Below are positions 1 through 10,029 of a DNA stretch of 64,000 bases, piece by piece (positions within the stretch are counted from its first letter, which is position 1; every line of letters starts with the position of its first letter). Location: contig NZ_FQXD01000015.1 of assembly GCF_900129865.1 (NCBI RefSeq), positions 1-64,000 on the forward strand. Direction: 5' to 3'. A program made the position numbers and the translations under genes. Origin of the DNA: Virgibacillus chiguensis (GTDB lineage: Bacteria > Bacillota > Bacilli > Bacillales > Amphibacillaceae). Below the pieces are notes generated by a model. The model did not search any database. It was not told the DNA's origin and was given only the letters and a program-made list of their open reading frames with translations.

Positions 1-222
1 AACATTGCGTCATGCGACGCTTTGTTTCATCCGGTATTAGCCCCGGTTTCCCGGAGTTATCCCAGTCTTACAGGTAGGTTGCCCACGTGTTACTCACCCG
101 TCCGCCGCTCGTTCCACAAGCGTCACCCCCGAAGGAGATCTGCTTGCTTCCCGCGCTCGACTTGCATGTATTAGGCACGCCGCCAGCGTTCGTCCTGAGC
201 CAAGATCAAACTCTCCATAAAA
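1..222 (-). rRNA. rrs: 16S ribosomal RNA, 5' part (runs off the window)
   Basis: On the minus strand the sequence beginning near 222 reads through the universal 16S 5' region: AGAGTTTGATC at 214-204, then the GGCTCAG and GACGAACGCTGGCGGC block, and further in the GGCGGACGGGTGAGTAACACG block. The gene is cut by the window edge after about 220 nt. The exact mature 5' end is estimated by analogy. The position after GATC is T (GATCTTGGCTCAG) where Bacillus usually has C. The operon lies directly downstream of lysS, as rrnJ/W do in B. subtilis. Confidence 0.97.
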
Positions 223-335
223 GTTTGTGATGATGAACACCGTTCTTCATCATTCTTAGCTGCTGAGATTTCTCTCAGTTTATTTCTTAAGAAAAAACAG
301 GGTTTGTTTTTTCCTTGACATACTGGTTGTTTTGT

Positions 336-352
336 TCAGTTTTCAAAGAGCA
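336..352 (-). promoter_or_regulatory. boxA-like antitermination signal in the rRNA leader
   Basis: The minus strand reads TGCTCTTTGAAAACTGA here, between the rRNA promoters and the 16S gene. This is the conserved boxA-containing leader motif of Bacillus rRNA operons, bound by NusB/S10 to prevent premature termination. Confidence 0.75.
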
Positions 353-388
353 AATATGACTTGGTTGATTTTGTGAGTCAACCACTTT

Positions 389-417
389 ATTATACCATAT
401 TGATTCGCACTTGTCAA
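389..417 (-). promoter_or_regulatory. rRNA promoter, gene-proximal, sigma-A
   Basis: A perfect consensus promoter on the minus strand: -35 TTGACA at 417-412, 17-bp spacer, -10 TATAAT at 394-389. It lies about 170 bp upstream of the 16S gene and before the boxA motif, as in Bacillus rrn operons. Confidence 0.85.
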
Positions 418-463
418 CAACTTTTTTGTTTAATTGTCGGCGTTTCAAATTGGCGACTTTATT

Positions 464-492
464 AATATAACACTTATTTAAAACAAAGTCAA
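464..492 (-). promoter_or_regulatory. rRNA promoter, distal, sigma-A
   Basis: Second minus-strand promoter upstream of the consensus one: -35 TTGACT at 492-487, 17-bp spacer, -10 TATATT at 469-464. Tandem promoters are usual for Bacillus rRNA operons. Confidence 0.7.
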
Positions 493-1012
493 TATGTTTT
501 TTTATCTTTTGTTGCTGTTCTTTATATCTAGTTTGTTGATTTGTTTAAGCAACGTTAATTAATTTACCATGTTTAAAAACGAAAATCAAGCTTTTTTTTA
601 AAAAAGTATTTCGGAAAGTTTATTTCTATTGTTTACACTATTCTTTTATTTTATTCTAAGCAGAATTGAGAGGTATAAACTCCTTCACATAAAGCACAGA
701 GCCGCTGTTTCTAAAAAGCAATACCCTTAAAGAACTTTAATACGAACAAGGTGAATTAGAATTCTGTAATTATATACTTTTTTCAACTAAGAGAGTAGGT
801 TTAGCGGGTAGCGGCAAGACTCCCACTTCAGATTCTCAGAAAAAGGCGAGCCAGCCAGTCATATGTATCAGAAACGGCACTATATCTCTTTTTTATAAGT
901 AACGTTTAAATCATATCCTTCAACTACTAAGCAATCCGGCGTTTGATAACAGATCTACCTTAAATAGCAGATAACTTAATAAGATGCATGCACGTTTACA
1001 GAATCCCGCAAA
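493..1012. other. gene-free stretch between lysS and the rRNA promoters
   Basis: AT-rich region with no convincing reading frame. Around 790-830 there is a GC-richer patch (GAGAGTAGG followed by CGGCAAG) that faintly resembles the 3' end of a 5S rRNA, possibly a decayed rRNA fragment. Nothing else is recognised. Confidence 0.5.
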
Positions 1013-1062
1013 CAAAAAACACAAGGAGAGTGATAATAATTCTGATCTCCTTGTGTTTTTTA
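1013..1062 (-). terminator. Rho-independent terminator of lysS
   Basis: A long stem (AACACAAGGAGA pairing with TCTCCTTGTGTT) flanked by A-runs and T-runs, starting about 13 bp after the lysS stop codon. The symmetric T-tracts would let it work on both strands. Confidence 0.85.
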
Positions 1063-1074
1063 CAGCACATACTT

Positions 1075-2607
<1,533 letters not shown>

Positions 2608-2804
2608 TTATATAAACTTCATGTGTTGCATTATTTCTGTTAAAATCACAAAGCAAATGTCTTGATTGGCAACAAATTATCTATTTAACTCACTTTCCTA
2701 AACAAACGTCTAAAATGATATAGATGCAAGTACAACTCGATCAGAAAACATAGCATCACCCTGTCGGAGAGATCATTGACCCCTCAATTTCTTCCTTCCT
2801 AGCT

Positions 2805-3029
2805 TTATCTACCTGTATTATCCTGATCATAAAGCATAAGTTCTTCTTTAGGAATATCAAGTGTATGCACCACTATGTCTAAAAGATCATCAGAAATCGG
2901 CTTAACGCCTCGCTCTATACTACCAATAACAGACAGTGGAACACAAAGCTTTTTGGCAAATTCCACCTGGGTATACCCTTTTAATTTACGAAAAGCTTTT
3001 ATTCGTCTACCGAATCTTTTTTGGTCCAT
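2805..3029 (-). CDS. yazB: Small XRE-family helix-turn-helix protein, YazB-like
   Basis: A 74-residue protein that is almost entirely one Cro/C1-type helix-turn-helix domain (about residues 8-62, with GYTQVEFAKKLCVPLSVIGS as the HTH core). It probably binds DNA, but the target is unknown. It overlaps the end of folK by 31 bp and so is translationally coupled to the folate genes, exactly as yazB is in B. subtilis. There is no membrane segment or second domain. The call rests on size, fold and position. Confidence 0.85.
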   Translation of the reverse strand: MDQKRFGRRIKAFRKLKGYTQVEFAKKLCVPLSVIGSIERGVKPISDDLLDIVVHTLDIPKEELMLYDQDNTGR

Positions 3030-3517
3030 TTTACTACATCCTTTAAGTCATTTCCTGGCAGTTCCTTTACAACCATGCTTACTTCTTTATCTCCATTAGG
3101 TAATGGCAAAACAGCGTGTGGTGCAATTTCGTTTAAAGGCACAAGCACAAATGCACGTTCATGCATGCGAGGATGTGGAATTGTTAAACGCTCCATTTCT
3201 ATATTTTCTTGATTATATAATAAAATGTCAAGGTCTATTGTACGAGGACCAAAGCGAATGATTCGTTTCCTGCCTAATTCGTTTTCTATTTGTTGACAGT
3301 ATGCTAATAGTTCCAATGGTAAGCAACTGGTCTCCACTTCTATGACCATATTTAAAAAATCACTTTGTTCCGTATAGCCTACAGGTGCTGTCTGATAGAT
3401 AGATGATGTTTTTGTAACATGAATTTGTGCATGTTCCTGTAATAGGCGTAAGCCTTCTTTTAAAAATCTTTCTCTTGGTTCGATATTGGTTCCTAATGCT
3501 ATATATACGTGATTCAT
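2999..3517 (-). CDS. folK: 2-amino-4-hydroxy-6-hydroxymethyldihydropteridine pyrophosphokinase
   Basis: Transfers pyrophosphate from ATP to 6-hydroxymethyl-dihydropterin, giving the substrate of FolP in folate synthesis. The 172-residue protein shows the HPPK signatures: N-terminal IALGTNIEPRERFL, the FGPRTIDLDIL loop near residue 90 with the metal-binding aspartates, and PHPRMHERAFVLVPL near 115. It overlaps folB by 4 bp (ATGA) at its start and yazB at its end, so folP-folB-folK-yazB form one translationally coupled operon. Confidence 0.96.
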   Translation of the reverse strand: MNHVYIALGTNIEPRERFLKEGLRLLQEHAQIHVTKTSSIYQTAPVGYTEQSDFLNMVIEVETSCLPLELLAYCQQIENELGRKRIIRFGPRTIDLDILLYNQENIEMERLTIPHPRMHERAFVLVPLNEIAPHAVLPLPNGDKEVSMVVKELPGNDLKDVVKWTKKDSVDE

Positions 3518-3879
3518 TTTACCTTCTCCCTATATATCTCTACCGCTACGGAATGGTATTGACCTGGAATCGGTGGGTCAGGCTTAATAAGCTTTATGTT
3601 ACATGCTTCAAGCATATCAAACGACGTTAATAACTTTTCTGCAATACTTTCAGCCACCGCTTCGATTAGTTGTTTCGCTTCCCCTTCCACAATTTCCTTA
3701 ATATATTCATAGGCTTGCCCGTAGTGAATGGAATCATTCATATCGTCACTGTTTCCTGGCTTGCTTAAATCTAGATAGAGCGTAGCGTCCACTTGAAAAC
3801 GTTGCCCTAATTTATTTTCTTCTGGCAACAATCCATGAAAACCATAAAATTGCAGTTGTTGTAAAAGTATTTTGTCCAA
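3514..3879 (-). CDS. folB: Dihydroneopterin aldolase
   Basis: Cleaves 7,8-dihydroneopterin to 6-hydroxymethyl-dihydropterin and glycolaldehyde, the step before FolK. At 121 residues it has the normal length. FYGFHGLLPEENKLGQRF near the N-terminus holds the conserved glutamate of the pterin pocket, and the C-terminal IKLIKPDPPIPG holds the catalytic lysine region. It starts 4 bp after the folP stop codon and overlaps folK by 4 bp. Confidence 0.96.
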   Translation of the reverse strand: MDKILLQQLQFYGFHGLLPEENKLGQRFQVDATLYLDLSKPGNSDDMNDSIHYGQAYEYIKEIVEGEAKQLIEAVAESIAEKLLTSFDMLEACNIKLIKPDPPIPGQYHSVAVEIYREKVK

Positions 3880-3883
3880 ATCC

Positions 3884-4708
3884 TCACCCTCTTTTTACAT
3901 GAAGCATTGCATCCATCATTTTAGCAAGCTGTCCATTTGTTTTTACATCATGTACCCGAATGATTTGAGCACCTTTCATAATTCCCATGCAAGTTGTTGC
4001 TCCTGTACCAATATCACGATTTTGTGGAGGTTCATCTAAGATATGCCCTATGAATCGTTTTCTAGAGGTTCCTAAAAGTAGTGGATATCCTAGCTCGGAG
4101 AAACACTCTAATTGATTCATGACAAGTAAATTATGTTCTGCCGTCTTCGCAAAACCAATACCAGGATCGATAATAATTTGTTCATGTAGAACGCCTGCAT
4201 CTAGCGCAATATTTATGCTTTCTTTCAAATCTGTGAGCATATCAGGTATTAAATCTTGATAATTCATGTTTGTTCGATTATGCATTAAAATAATCGGCAC
4301 GTTGTACATTTTAGCTACTTTTGCAATGTCTGGGTCTCGTTTAGCACCCCACACATCGTTAATCATATCAGCACCTGCATCTAATGCCGCCTTGGCAGTT
4401 TTCGCTTTATATGTATCAATCGAAATTGGTATGCTGACATGCTTCTTTACTTCACAAATAATAGGAACCACACGTGCAATTTCTTCTTCCTGAGATACCG
4501 GCTCATGATTAGGTCGTGTAGATTCGCCGCCAATATCAAGTATATGCGCACCATCTTTCTCCAGCTTTACGGCTTGTTCAATAGCACTTTTAACCGTATT
4601 ATAATTTCCGCCATCTGAAAAGGAATCCGGTGTGACGTTTAATATACCCATAATGAGTGTGCGATCCGTTAAATCATACGATTGTTTTTTCGTTATTAAT
4701 CGCATCAT
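3884..4708 (-). CDS. folP: Dihydropteroate synthase
   Basis: Condenses p-aminobenzoate with the pterin pyrophosphate made by FolK, the target step of sulfonamides. The 274-residue TIM-barrel protein shows GILNVTPDSFSDGG near residue 20, DIGGESTRP near 57 and GTSRKRFIG near 215. Two adjacent ATG codons follow an AGGAC ribosome site; the first is used here. It heads the fol genes. The pabB-pabA-pabC genes that precede it in B. subtilis are absent, and a T1 repeat fills the gap, so p-aminobenzoate genes must be elsewhere or missing. Confidence 0.96.
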   Translation of the reverse strand: MMRLITKKQSYDLTDRTLIMGILNVTPDSFSDGGNYNTVKSAIEQAVKLEKDGAHILDIGGESTRPNHEPVSQEEEIARVVPIICEVKKHVSIPISIDTYKAKTAKAALDAGADMINDVWGAKRDPDIAKVAKMYNVPIILMHNRTNMNYQDLIPDMLTDLKESINIALDAGVLHEQIIIDPGIGFAKTAEHNLLVMNQLECFSELGYPLLLGTSRKRFIGHILDEPPQNRDIGTGATTCMGIMKGAQIIRVHDVKTNGQLAKMMDAMLHVKRG

Positions 4709-4852
4709 TCTTCAGTCCTTCTTTCTACCTTTTCTCTTATCGTATCATACAACGTTTTGGCAAGCGACCTGTTTATATTACGTAAGCAAGATGTTCGTAT
4801 TTTCGTTATGTTTGAACATATTCTTATGTAAACACATGTTAGTTATTTACAA

Positions 4853-5112
4853 GAACAAAGGCTCGGGGCACCTGTTTAGCAAACGTAGCGACTGGAACGA
4901 ATCAACGAAAGTTTTAGGGATCATGCTCCTGCAATAGGGGTATGCCGGTGCCCTCCGGCAAGCCCGTCTTTAGTCGGCCTTCCTATTTAGGACGAACCAA
5001 TGATGACTTAGCTTAGGGCAATGGAGTGAAGTCGCCTAGTTGCTGGTCGCTGGAGCCGGACGGTGTCATTCGGTTGGTTACGCCATAGCATCAAATTTTA
5101 TATTCTCTTATC
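4853..5112 (+). repeat. T1 interspersed repeat, copy A
   Basis: One of about eight copies of a 170-270 bp intergenic repeat in this window, between folP and cysK. Copy A carries AGCAAAC at 4888-4894 with GTTGCT at 5039-5044, GCGAC at 4898-4902 with GTCGC at 5031-5035, and a local hairpin with ATGCTCCTG at 4923-4931. That hairpin keeps nine pairs, three of them G-T. A T2-like remnant follows at about 5115-5145. Confidence 0.85.
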
Positions 5113-5175
5113 TTTTAAAAAACCTCGCCTTATCGCCATGGTATTACATTCTATTCTGACCCTTCATTGCAAACG

Positions 5176-5210
5176 AAAAAACCAGTACCTAGCATTGGTA
5201 CCGGTTTTTT
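5176..5210 (-). terminator. Rho-independent terminator of cysK
   Basis: The minus strand folds AAAAAACCGGTACC against GGTACTGGTTTTTT with a 7-nt loop, ending in a T-run. It begins about 23 bp after the cysK stop codon. Confidence 0.85.
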
Positions 5211-5232
5211 CTTAGGCAGAGATCGCTACTAC

Positions 5233-6162
5233 TTAATTTTCATCTCCAAATTGATAAAGAGGTGTTGATAAATACCTCTCCCCATTATCTGGAAAAATAG
5301 CCAATACTTTTTTTCCTTTTCCTAGCTTTTTGGCTACTTTTTTTGCTGCGGCTATAGCTGCACCTGCAGAAACGCCTCCAAGAATACCGTTATTCGTGGC
5401 AACTTCGCGGGCAACTTCATATGCTTCATCATTTTCAATTTGGTAAATATCATCATATATTTCCGTATTTAAAATACTTGGCACAAACCCAGCACCTATT
5501 CCTTGTATCTTATGGGGGCCAGGCTTTTCTCCAGACAGTACTGCTGAAGACGCTGGTTCAACAGCAAATACTTGCAGATGATTGAAATGGTCCTTTAAAA
5601 CTTTTCCTGCTCCAGTAATAGTTCCCCCCGTGCCAATACCAGCAATAAAAGCATCTAATCCATCACTCATTTGGGCAATAATCTCTTTCCCCGTTGTTTT
5701 TTCATGAATATCTGGATTTGCAAGATTATTGAATTGTTGTGGCATAAAATAGCCATGTGCTTTTTGTAATTCTTCTGCTTTATGAATAGCGCCCTTCATT
5801 CCTTCTGCTCCTGGAGTTAGCACAAGCTCTGCTCCATAAGCTCGTAAAAGATTACGACGTTCTAAACTCATCGTATCAGGCATAACTAAGATTGCTTTAT
5901 AATCTTTTGCAGCCGCAACCATCGCTAAACCTATACCCGTGTTACCACTCGTTGGTTCTATAATCGTATCTCCTGGCTTTAACTTGCCCTCTCGTTCCGC
6001 AGCTTCCACCATGGCTAAAGCAATTCGATCCTTTACGGAGCTACCTGGATTCATAAATTCCAACTTCACATAAATATCTGCACTATCTTCATCTACAATA
6101 CCTTTTAATTTCACAATCGGAGTCTCACCAATTAATTCTGCTACACTTTGAGCAACTTTCAT
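5233..6162 (-). CDS. cysK: Cysteine synthase A (O-acetylserine sulfhydrylase)
   Basis: Makes cysteine from O-acetylserine and sulfide using pyridoxal phosphate. The 309-residue protein has the PLP lysine in NPGSSVKDR near residue 44, the substrate loop PTSGNTG near 70 and the phosphate-binding GTGGTITG near 178. It has the standard length and no regulatory extension. The start ATG follows AGGAGGC. A separate terminator downstream and a 114-bp gap upstream suggest its own transcript. In Bacillus cysK is a CymR target; I could not identify a clear operator here. Confidence 0.97.
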   Translation of the reverse strand: MKVAQSVAELIGETPIVKLKGIVDEDSADIYVKLEFMNPGSSVKDRIALAMVEAAEREGKLKPGDTIIEPTSGNTGIGLAMVAAAKDYKAILVMPDTMSLERRNLLRAYGAELVLTPGAEGMKGAIHKAEELQKAHGYFMPQQFNNLANPDIHEKTTGKEIIAQMSDGLDAFIAGIGTGGTITGAGKVLKDHFNHLQVFAVEPASSAVLSGEKPGPHKIQGIGAGFVPSILNTEIYDDIYQIENDEAYEVAREVATNNGILGGVSAGAAIAAAKKVAKKLGKGKKVLAIFPDNGERYLSTPLYQFGDEN

Positions 6163-6276
6163 TTTTCAGCCTCCTAATCCCTAGTTAATCGATAAGTTTA
6201 ATACTAATTTACGCTGTTCTTTAAAAAATGTCAACGAATCAAATTAAATTTATAGATATTTGGACTTAGACTATCT

Positions 6277-7176
6277 CTATTCAGAATAAATCCATTCAAT
6301 ATCCTGACTTTCCCACAGCGGATCAGCTTCTAAGGCCTGGTTCTTCTCTTGTAAAGCTATTTCACTCGTTATATACGGTTTCATTTCTTCATACGTAAAG
6401 GTTATGGAGGGCAGTTTTCGATGAAGGTAGATGAGGGCAACCTCTTCTCCTACCTTAAAAGGTTCACTATAAGAGAACTCCTTCAAATCATTGACAATCG
6501 CCTCATAACTATCTGGAAAGTATTTACTTTCTGTAGATAAATACCCTAAATACCCTCCAACCCCGCGCGTTTCTTCATCGACAGAATACTCTTGGGCTAG
6601 TAAATTAAAAGACGCCCCCTGTTCTAATTCATTGTATATCTTTTCAGCAGTTTCCATATCTTTTGCAATGATATGGGACAGTTGCATCGAAGCTATAAAA
6701 TTATATTGCTCGCCATATGTTTCATAATGCTCTTTCAAGGTTTCATCCGATACCGAAACATTTTCGGTTAATAACCTCTCCAGCTGATAGCGATGTCGAA
6801 TATCCTTCTCCCACTTCGCTTCCAAATCTTCATATTCTGTTTCGGTTAAAACACCTTGCATAGCAAGCAACAGAGATATCTCTCTTTCAATCACTTTATC
6901 ACTTATGGAAATGTTTTTTTCGTTTGCTAATTGGCTTACAACTTCCCGATCAATCATCGCTTTTAAATGTTCTTCACCATATGTATCACGCAAAGCCTTT
7001 CGCCACTCCTCAATACTTATTTCTTCTCCATTAACGGTAGCTGCAGCTTCATTATTTTTATACTTCTTGCCATTACCTGTTTCGATATCAACTTCTTCTT
7101 GGTTCCACACGAACAAAGTGGCAATATTTGTTACTAACAATAGGACAATTAAACCTAACATTAACTTCTTTGACAT
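6277..7176 (-). CDS. yacD: PpiC/parvulin-type foldase, YacD (PrsA-like), membrane-anchored
   Basis: A predicted extracytoplasmic peptidyl-prolyl isomerase of 299 residues. One hydrophobic N-terminal segment (about residues 5-24) acts as signal or anchor, and there is no lipobox cysteine, unlike true PrsA. The SurA-like N-domain is followed by a PpiC domain around residues 160-250 (SHIIAKDMETAEKIYNELEQ and GGYLGYL). The start chosen here follows AGGGGG by 8 bp; an in-frame codon 33 bp upstream lacks such a site. It sits between hslO and cysK as yacD does in B. subtilis. The client proteins are unknown. Confidence 0.88.
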   Translation of the reverse strand: MSKKLMLGLIVLLLVTNIATLFVWNQEEVDIETGNGKKYKNNEAAATVNGEEISIEEWRKALRDTYGEEHLKAMIDREVVSQLANEKNISISDKVIEREISLLLAMQGVLTETEYEDLEAKWEKDIRHRYQLERLLTENVSVSDETLKEHYETYGEQYNFIASMQLSHIIAKDMETAEKIYNELEQGASFNLLAQEYSVDEETRGVGGYLGYLSTESKYFPDSYEAIVNDLKEFSYSEPFKVGEEVALIYLHRKLPSITFTYEEMKPYITSEIALQEKNQALEADPLWESQDIEWIYSE

Positions 7177-7631
7177 GTATTTTCCCCCTATTATAAACTG
7201 AATATTCAATTAAATAGGACTTGCTTCACCAAACAATTGCTTAAAAACGATAGCGTACAACCTATAGAATATAAACGGAGGCTATTTGTACATAATGTAT
7301 TTTCATGTTGAAGGGAAAGTTATAGCTCTTTATCATTGGAATAACGTGGACCATGACTAGTGAGGGTTTTTGGCTTTTGCATCGTTTTTAGCAAGAATTC
7401 GTCCATGCACAGCTGAAAAGTTGTGTCTTTCTCTAATACTGCCAAAATGTGATAGTTACGTACATCTTCCATTAACTGTGGTTCTTCTCATACGTACTAT
7501 GATCTCCCACTTAGACATATCTAGCATAGATTCCTAATTCTAAAAAGTTGGATTTAGAAGTACTTCATATGTAAGCTAAGATGAATCTACCCAATGACTA
7601 TGGGAGAGGATTATTCCTCCCACATTCATTT
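7177..7631. other. gene-free stretch between yacD and hslO, with a possible small ORF
   Basis: No recognised gene. A minus-strand frame at 7472-7320 would encode a 50-residue peptide beginning MEDVRNYHILAVLE, but it lacks a good ribosome site and matches nothing I know. It could be a decayed gene. A degenerate T1 copy follows at 7632. Confidence 0.3.
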
Positions 7632-7766
7632 TAGTCACGAAGCAGACAAAGTAAGCGAAGGTGCTTATCGTAGGGTGATTTCGTGAAGTTGCTCAGTTGG
7701 TGGGCTATGAAGCCGGTCTATTCGGTGTTTCCTTATCCCCAAGCACCTCATTTTATACTTCCTTAT
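7632..7766 (+). repeat. T1 interspersed repeat, degenerate copy D (3' part only)
   Basis: Only the 3' half of T1 is recognisable, ending in the shared tail AAGCACCTCATTTTATACTT. It lies just after the hslO stop codon, in the same plus orientation as the other copies. A T2-like TTAGAAAAACTTAA abuts it and runs into the hslO end. Confidence 0.55.
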
Positions 7767-7780
7767 TTTATTAGAAAAAC

Positions 7781-8665
7781 TTAATTTTCACTCAAGCTTT
7801 GCTTTAAAAGACGCAAATCTTCTTCTGCAAACTGATACGTCTTATTGCAAAAATGACAGCTTGCTTCAGCTCCATGATCTTCTTCTATCATACTTTGGAT
7901 TTCCGCTTCCCCAAGACCTTGAATAGCTCGCTCAACACGTTCTTTAGAACATCTACAGTGAAATTCCATCGGTAATGATTCATGTATTTTAATTTCCTGA
8001 CCTCTAAATAAACGTTGCAAAATTTGCTCTGGTGTATTTCCTTCGCGGATAAGGGAAGAAATCGGTGGAAAAGATTGAATTTGCTCTTCTAGCTGTTGAA
8101 TAACTTCATCACTAGCCCCAGGCATAAGCTGTACAATAAATCCTCCAGCTGCTAAAATGCTATGATCAGGATTAACTAAAACACCAGCACCAACGGCTGA
8201 AGGAATTTGCTCGGAATTTGCAAAATAATAGGTGAAATCCTCGCTTATTTCCCCGGAAATAATTGGAACTTCTCCTGTAAAATAATCTTTTAAGCCTAAA
8301 TCTTTTATAACACTAATGCTCCCTTCTTTCCCAACTGCTCTAGCAACATCTAGTTTCCCTTTTTCATTTAGTTCAAAATCCACATGCGGATTCATTACAT
8401 AGCCACGAACATGTCCTTTTGCATCTGCATCAGCAATGATTGCTCCTAAAGGACCCGTTCCCATCACCTTTGTAGTAATAGAGTCCTCTCCTTTTAACAT
8501 AGCACCCATCATACCAGTAATTGTAAGTGTTCTTCCTAGAGCAGCCGAGGCAGTTGCCCATGTATCATGCCGTTGACGCGCCTCTTCCACTGTATTTGTA
8601 GAAAGCGCTGCATAAGCACGCACCATTCCATTATAAGCCGTTGCTTTTATAATAAAGTCTTTCAC
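7781..8665 (-). CDS. hslO: Redox-regulated chaperone Hsp33
   Basis: A cytoplasmic holdase switched on by oxidative unfolding. The 294-residue protein carries the zinc-binding cysteines as CRC at 237-239 and CHFC at 270-273, the classic Hsp33 redox switch. The N-terminal domain begins [18 protein letters not shown] as in the family. Translation starts at GTG after a GGGAGA site. It lies between coaX and yacD, as in B. subtilis. No terminator other than the T1/T2 remnant follows it. Confidence 0.96.
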   Translation of the reverse strand: MKDFIIKATAYNGMVRAYAALSTNTVEEARQRHDTWATASAALGRTLTITGMMGAMLKGEDSITTKVMGTGPLGAIIADADAKGHVRGYVMNPHVDFELNEKGKLDVARAVGKEGSISVIKDLGLKDYFTGEVPIISGEISEDFTYYFANSEQIPSAVGAGVLVNPDHSILAAGGFIVQLMPGASDEVIQQLEEQIQSFPPISSLIREGNTPEQILQRLFRGQEIKIHESLPMEFHCRCSKERVERAIQGLGEAEIQSMIEEDHGAEASCHFCNKTYQFAEEDLRLLKQSLSEN

Positions 8666-8870
8666 AAGCCTTTTCTCCCTTCTTGTGTAAATAATAAATC
8701 AGTAGGGGGTCATTTATACCCCAGTTGCCATGCTGTTATTTCCATTTCCCTATATTTCAAGTGGTAGTCTTACAGCAATCTATATTCAGGATACATTAGT
8801 AAATTAACCATCGAAAATGTATAAACAATCTCATCCAGTTAAGACTTTATAGACAGCTATCGTAGACGAT

Positions 8871-9656
8871 TTAGAAATTATTATTAGAATCTTTATTCCT
8901 ATCATAAATTATTCGCAAACCTTTTAAGGTTAAATATGGATCAACCTGATGAATGACTTCTGATTCATTAGCTATCAAAGCTGCTAAACCGCCAGTTGCA
9001 ATAACTGTTGTACTCGTATTCATTTCTCTTTCCATACGGCGAACAATTCCATCTACTTGTCCTACATATCCATAAACAACGCCAGATTGCATAGCTTCAA
9101 CAGTAGATGTTCCAATAACATGAGCCGGTGCTTGTATTTCAATTTTGGGTAATTTGGATGCTCTATTGTACAAGGCTTCCATTGCCACATTTAAGCCAGG
9201 AGTAATGACACCGCCATAATATTCTTTTTGCTCATTTATATAGCAATAAGTAGTTGCTGTACCAAAATCAATAATGATAAGTGGTGCTCCATATTCTTCT
9301 ATAGCGCCTACTGCATTAACAATTCGATCAGCACCAATTTCTTTCGGATTAGGATACTGCATTTTTAAGTAATTATGTACAGGTTCCTTCCCAATAATCA
9401 TCGGTTCTATTTGAAAATAGTCCTTGCACATCTTTTCTAACGCGTACATAATTGGAGGTACGACAGAAGAGATAATGACTCCGGATATATCGGAATTAGA
9501 AATGCCTTTGTAAGCAAACAGGGATTGCATTAACATGCCGTATTCATCCTCTGTTTTATGTCGATCCGTTTTAATTCTCCATTGGTGCTTTAAATTCTCT
9601 CCTTCAAAAACCCCTAATACAGTATTTGTATTCCCAACATCTAGTACAAGTAACAT
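8871..9656 (-). CDS. coaX: Type III pantothenate kinase
   Basis: Phosphorylates pantothenate in the first step of coenzyme A synthesis. The 261-residue ASKHA-fold enzyme shows [12 protein letters not shown] at the N-terminus, [11 protein letters not shown] near residue 105 and [10 protein letters not shown] near 128. These are the features of the CoaX type, which is insensitive to CoA feedback. It lies between ftsH and hslO. A gap of about 370 bp containing the ftsH terminator separates it from ftsH, so it probably has its own promoter. Confidence 0.96.
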   Translation of the reverse strand: MLLVLDVGNTNTVLGVFEGENLKHQWRIKTDRHKTEDEYGMLMQSLFAYKGISNSDISGVIISSVVPPIMYALEKMCKDYFQIEPMIIGKEPVHNYLKMQYPNPKEIGADRIVNAVGAIEEYGAPLIIIDFGTATTYCYINEQKEYYGGVITPGLNVAMEALYNRASKLPKIEIQAPAHVIGTSTVEAMQSGVVYGYVGQVDGIVRRMEREMNTSTTVIATGGLAALIANESEVIHQVDPYLTLKGLRIIYDRNKDSNNNF

Positions 9657-9707
9657 ATGGTTCCAAACCTTTCTTTGTTCAAACTCTCCCTAGTTCCTTA
9701 GTTCCCT

Positions 9708-9776
9708 ATAGGAAAGTATAAAATTTTATCGTTTGTAGTATAAGAAAAATGATAGCTTCGCCAAAAAGACTTATTG
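9708..9776 (-). repeat. T2-type short repeat, minus orientation
   Basis: Read on the minus strand this has the T2 segments GGCGAAGCTATC and TTTTTCTTATACTACAAAC followed by the tail AAAATTTTATACTTTCCTAT. It lies between ftsH and coaX. The rest of the 9657-9980 gap is AT-rich with nothing recognised. Confidence 0.55.
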
Positions 9777-9980
9777 ACAAACCAACTTTTTCTAACTGAT
9801 TTTTAATATACCACATTTGTTTTGCTATGAATATGTAGAGGTTCTATAACTTAAATATATTTAAAAATGCTCCAGTGTCCATTTAAAATGCTAGCGTTTA
9901 TTAATTAATTAGCATGTTTGTTTAGATAGTATCACACATGCCAGCTTGAATCCTTCAAATCTCATACTCCCTTATAGCAT

Positions 9981-10024
9981 AAAACAACTCCCCACTTTAA
10001 CCAAAGTTATAGCAGGGAGTTGTT
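9981..10024 (-). terminator. Rho-independent terminator of ftsH
   Basis: On the minus strand AACAACTCCC pairs with GGGAGTTGTTTT across a loop of about 22 nt, directly after the ftsH stop codon. Confidence 0.8.
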
Positions 10025-10029
10025 CTGGT

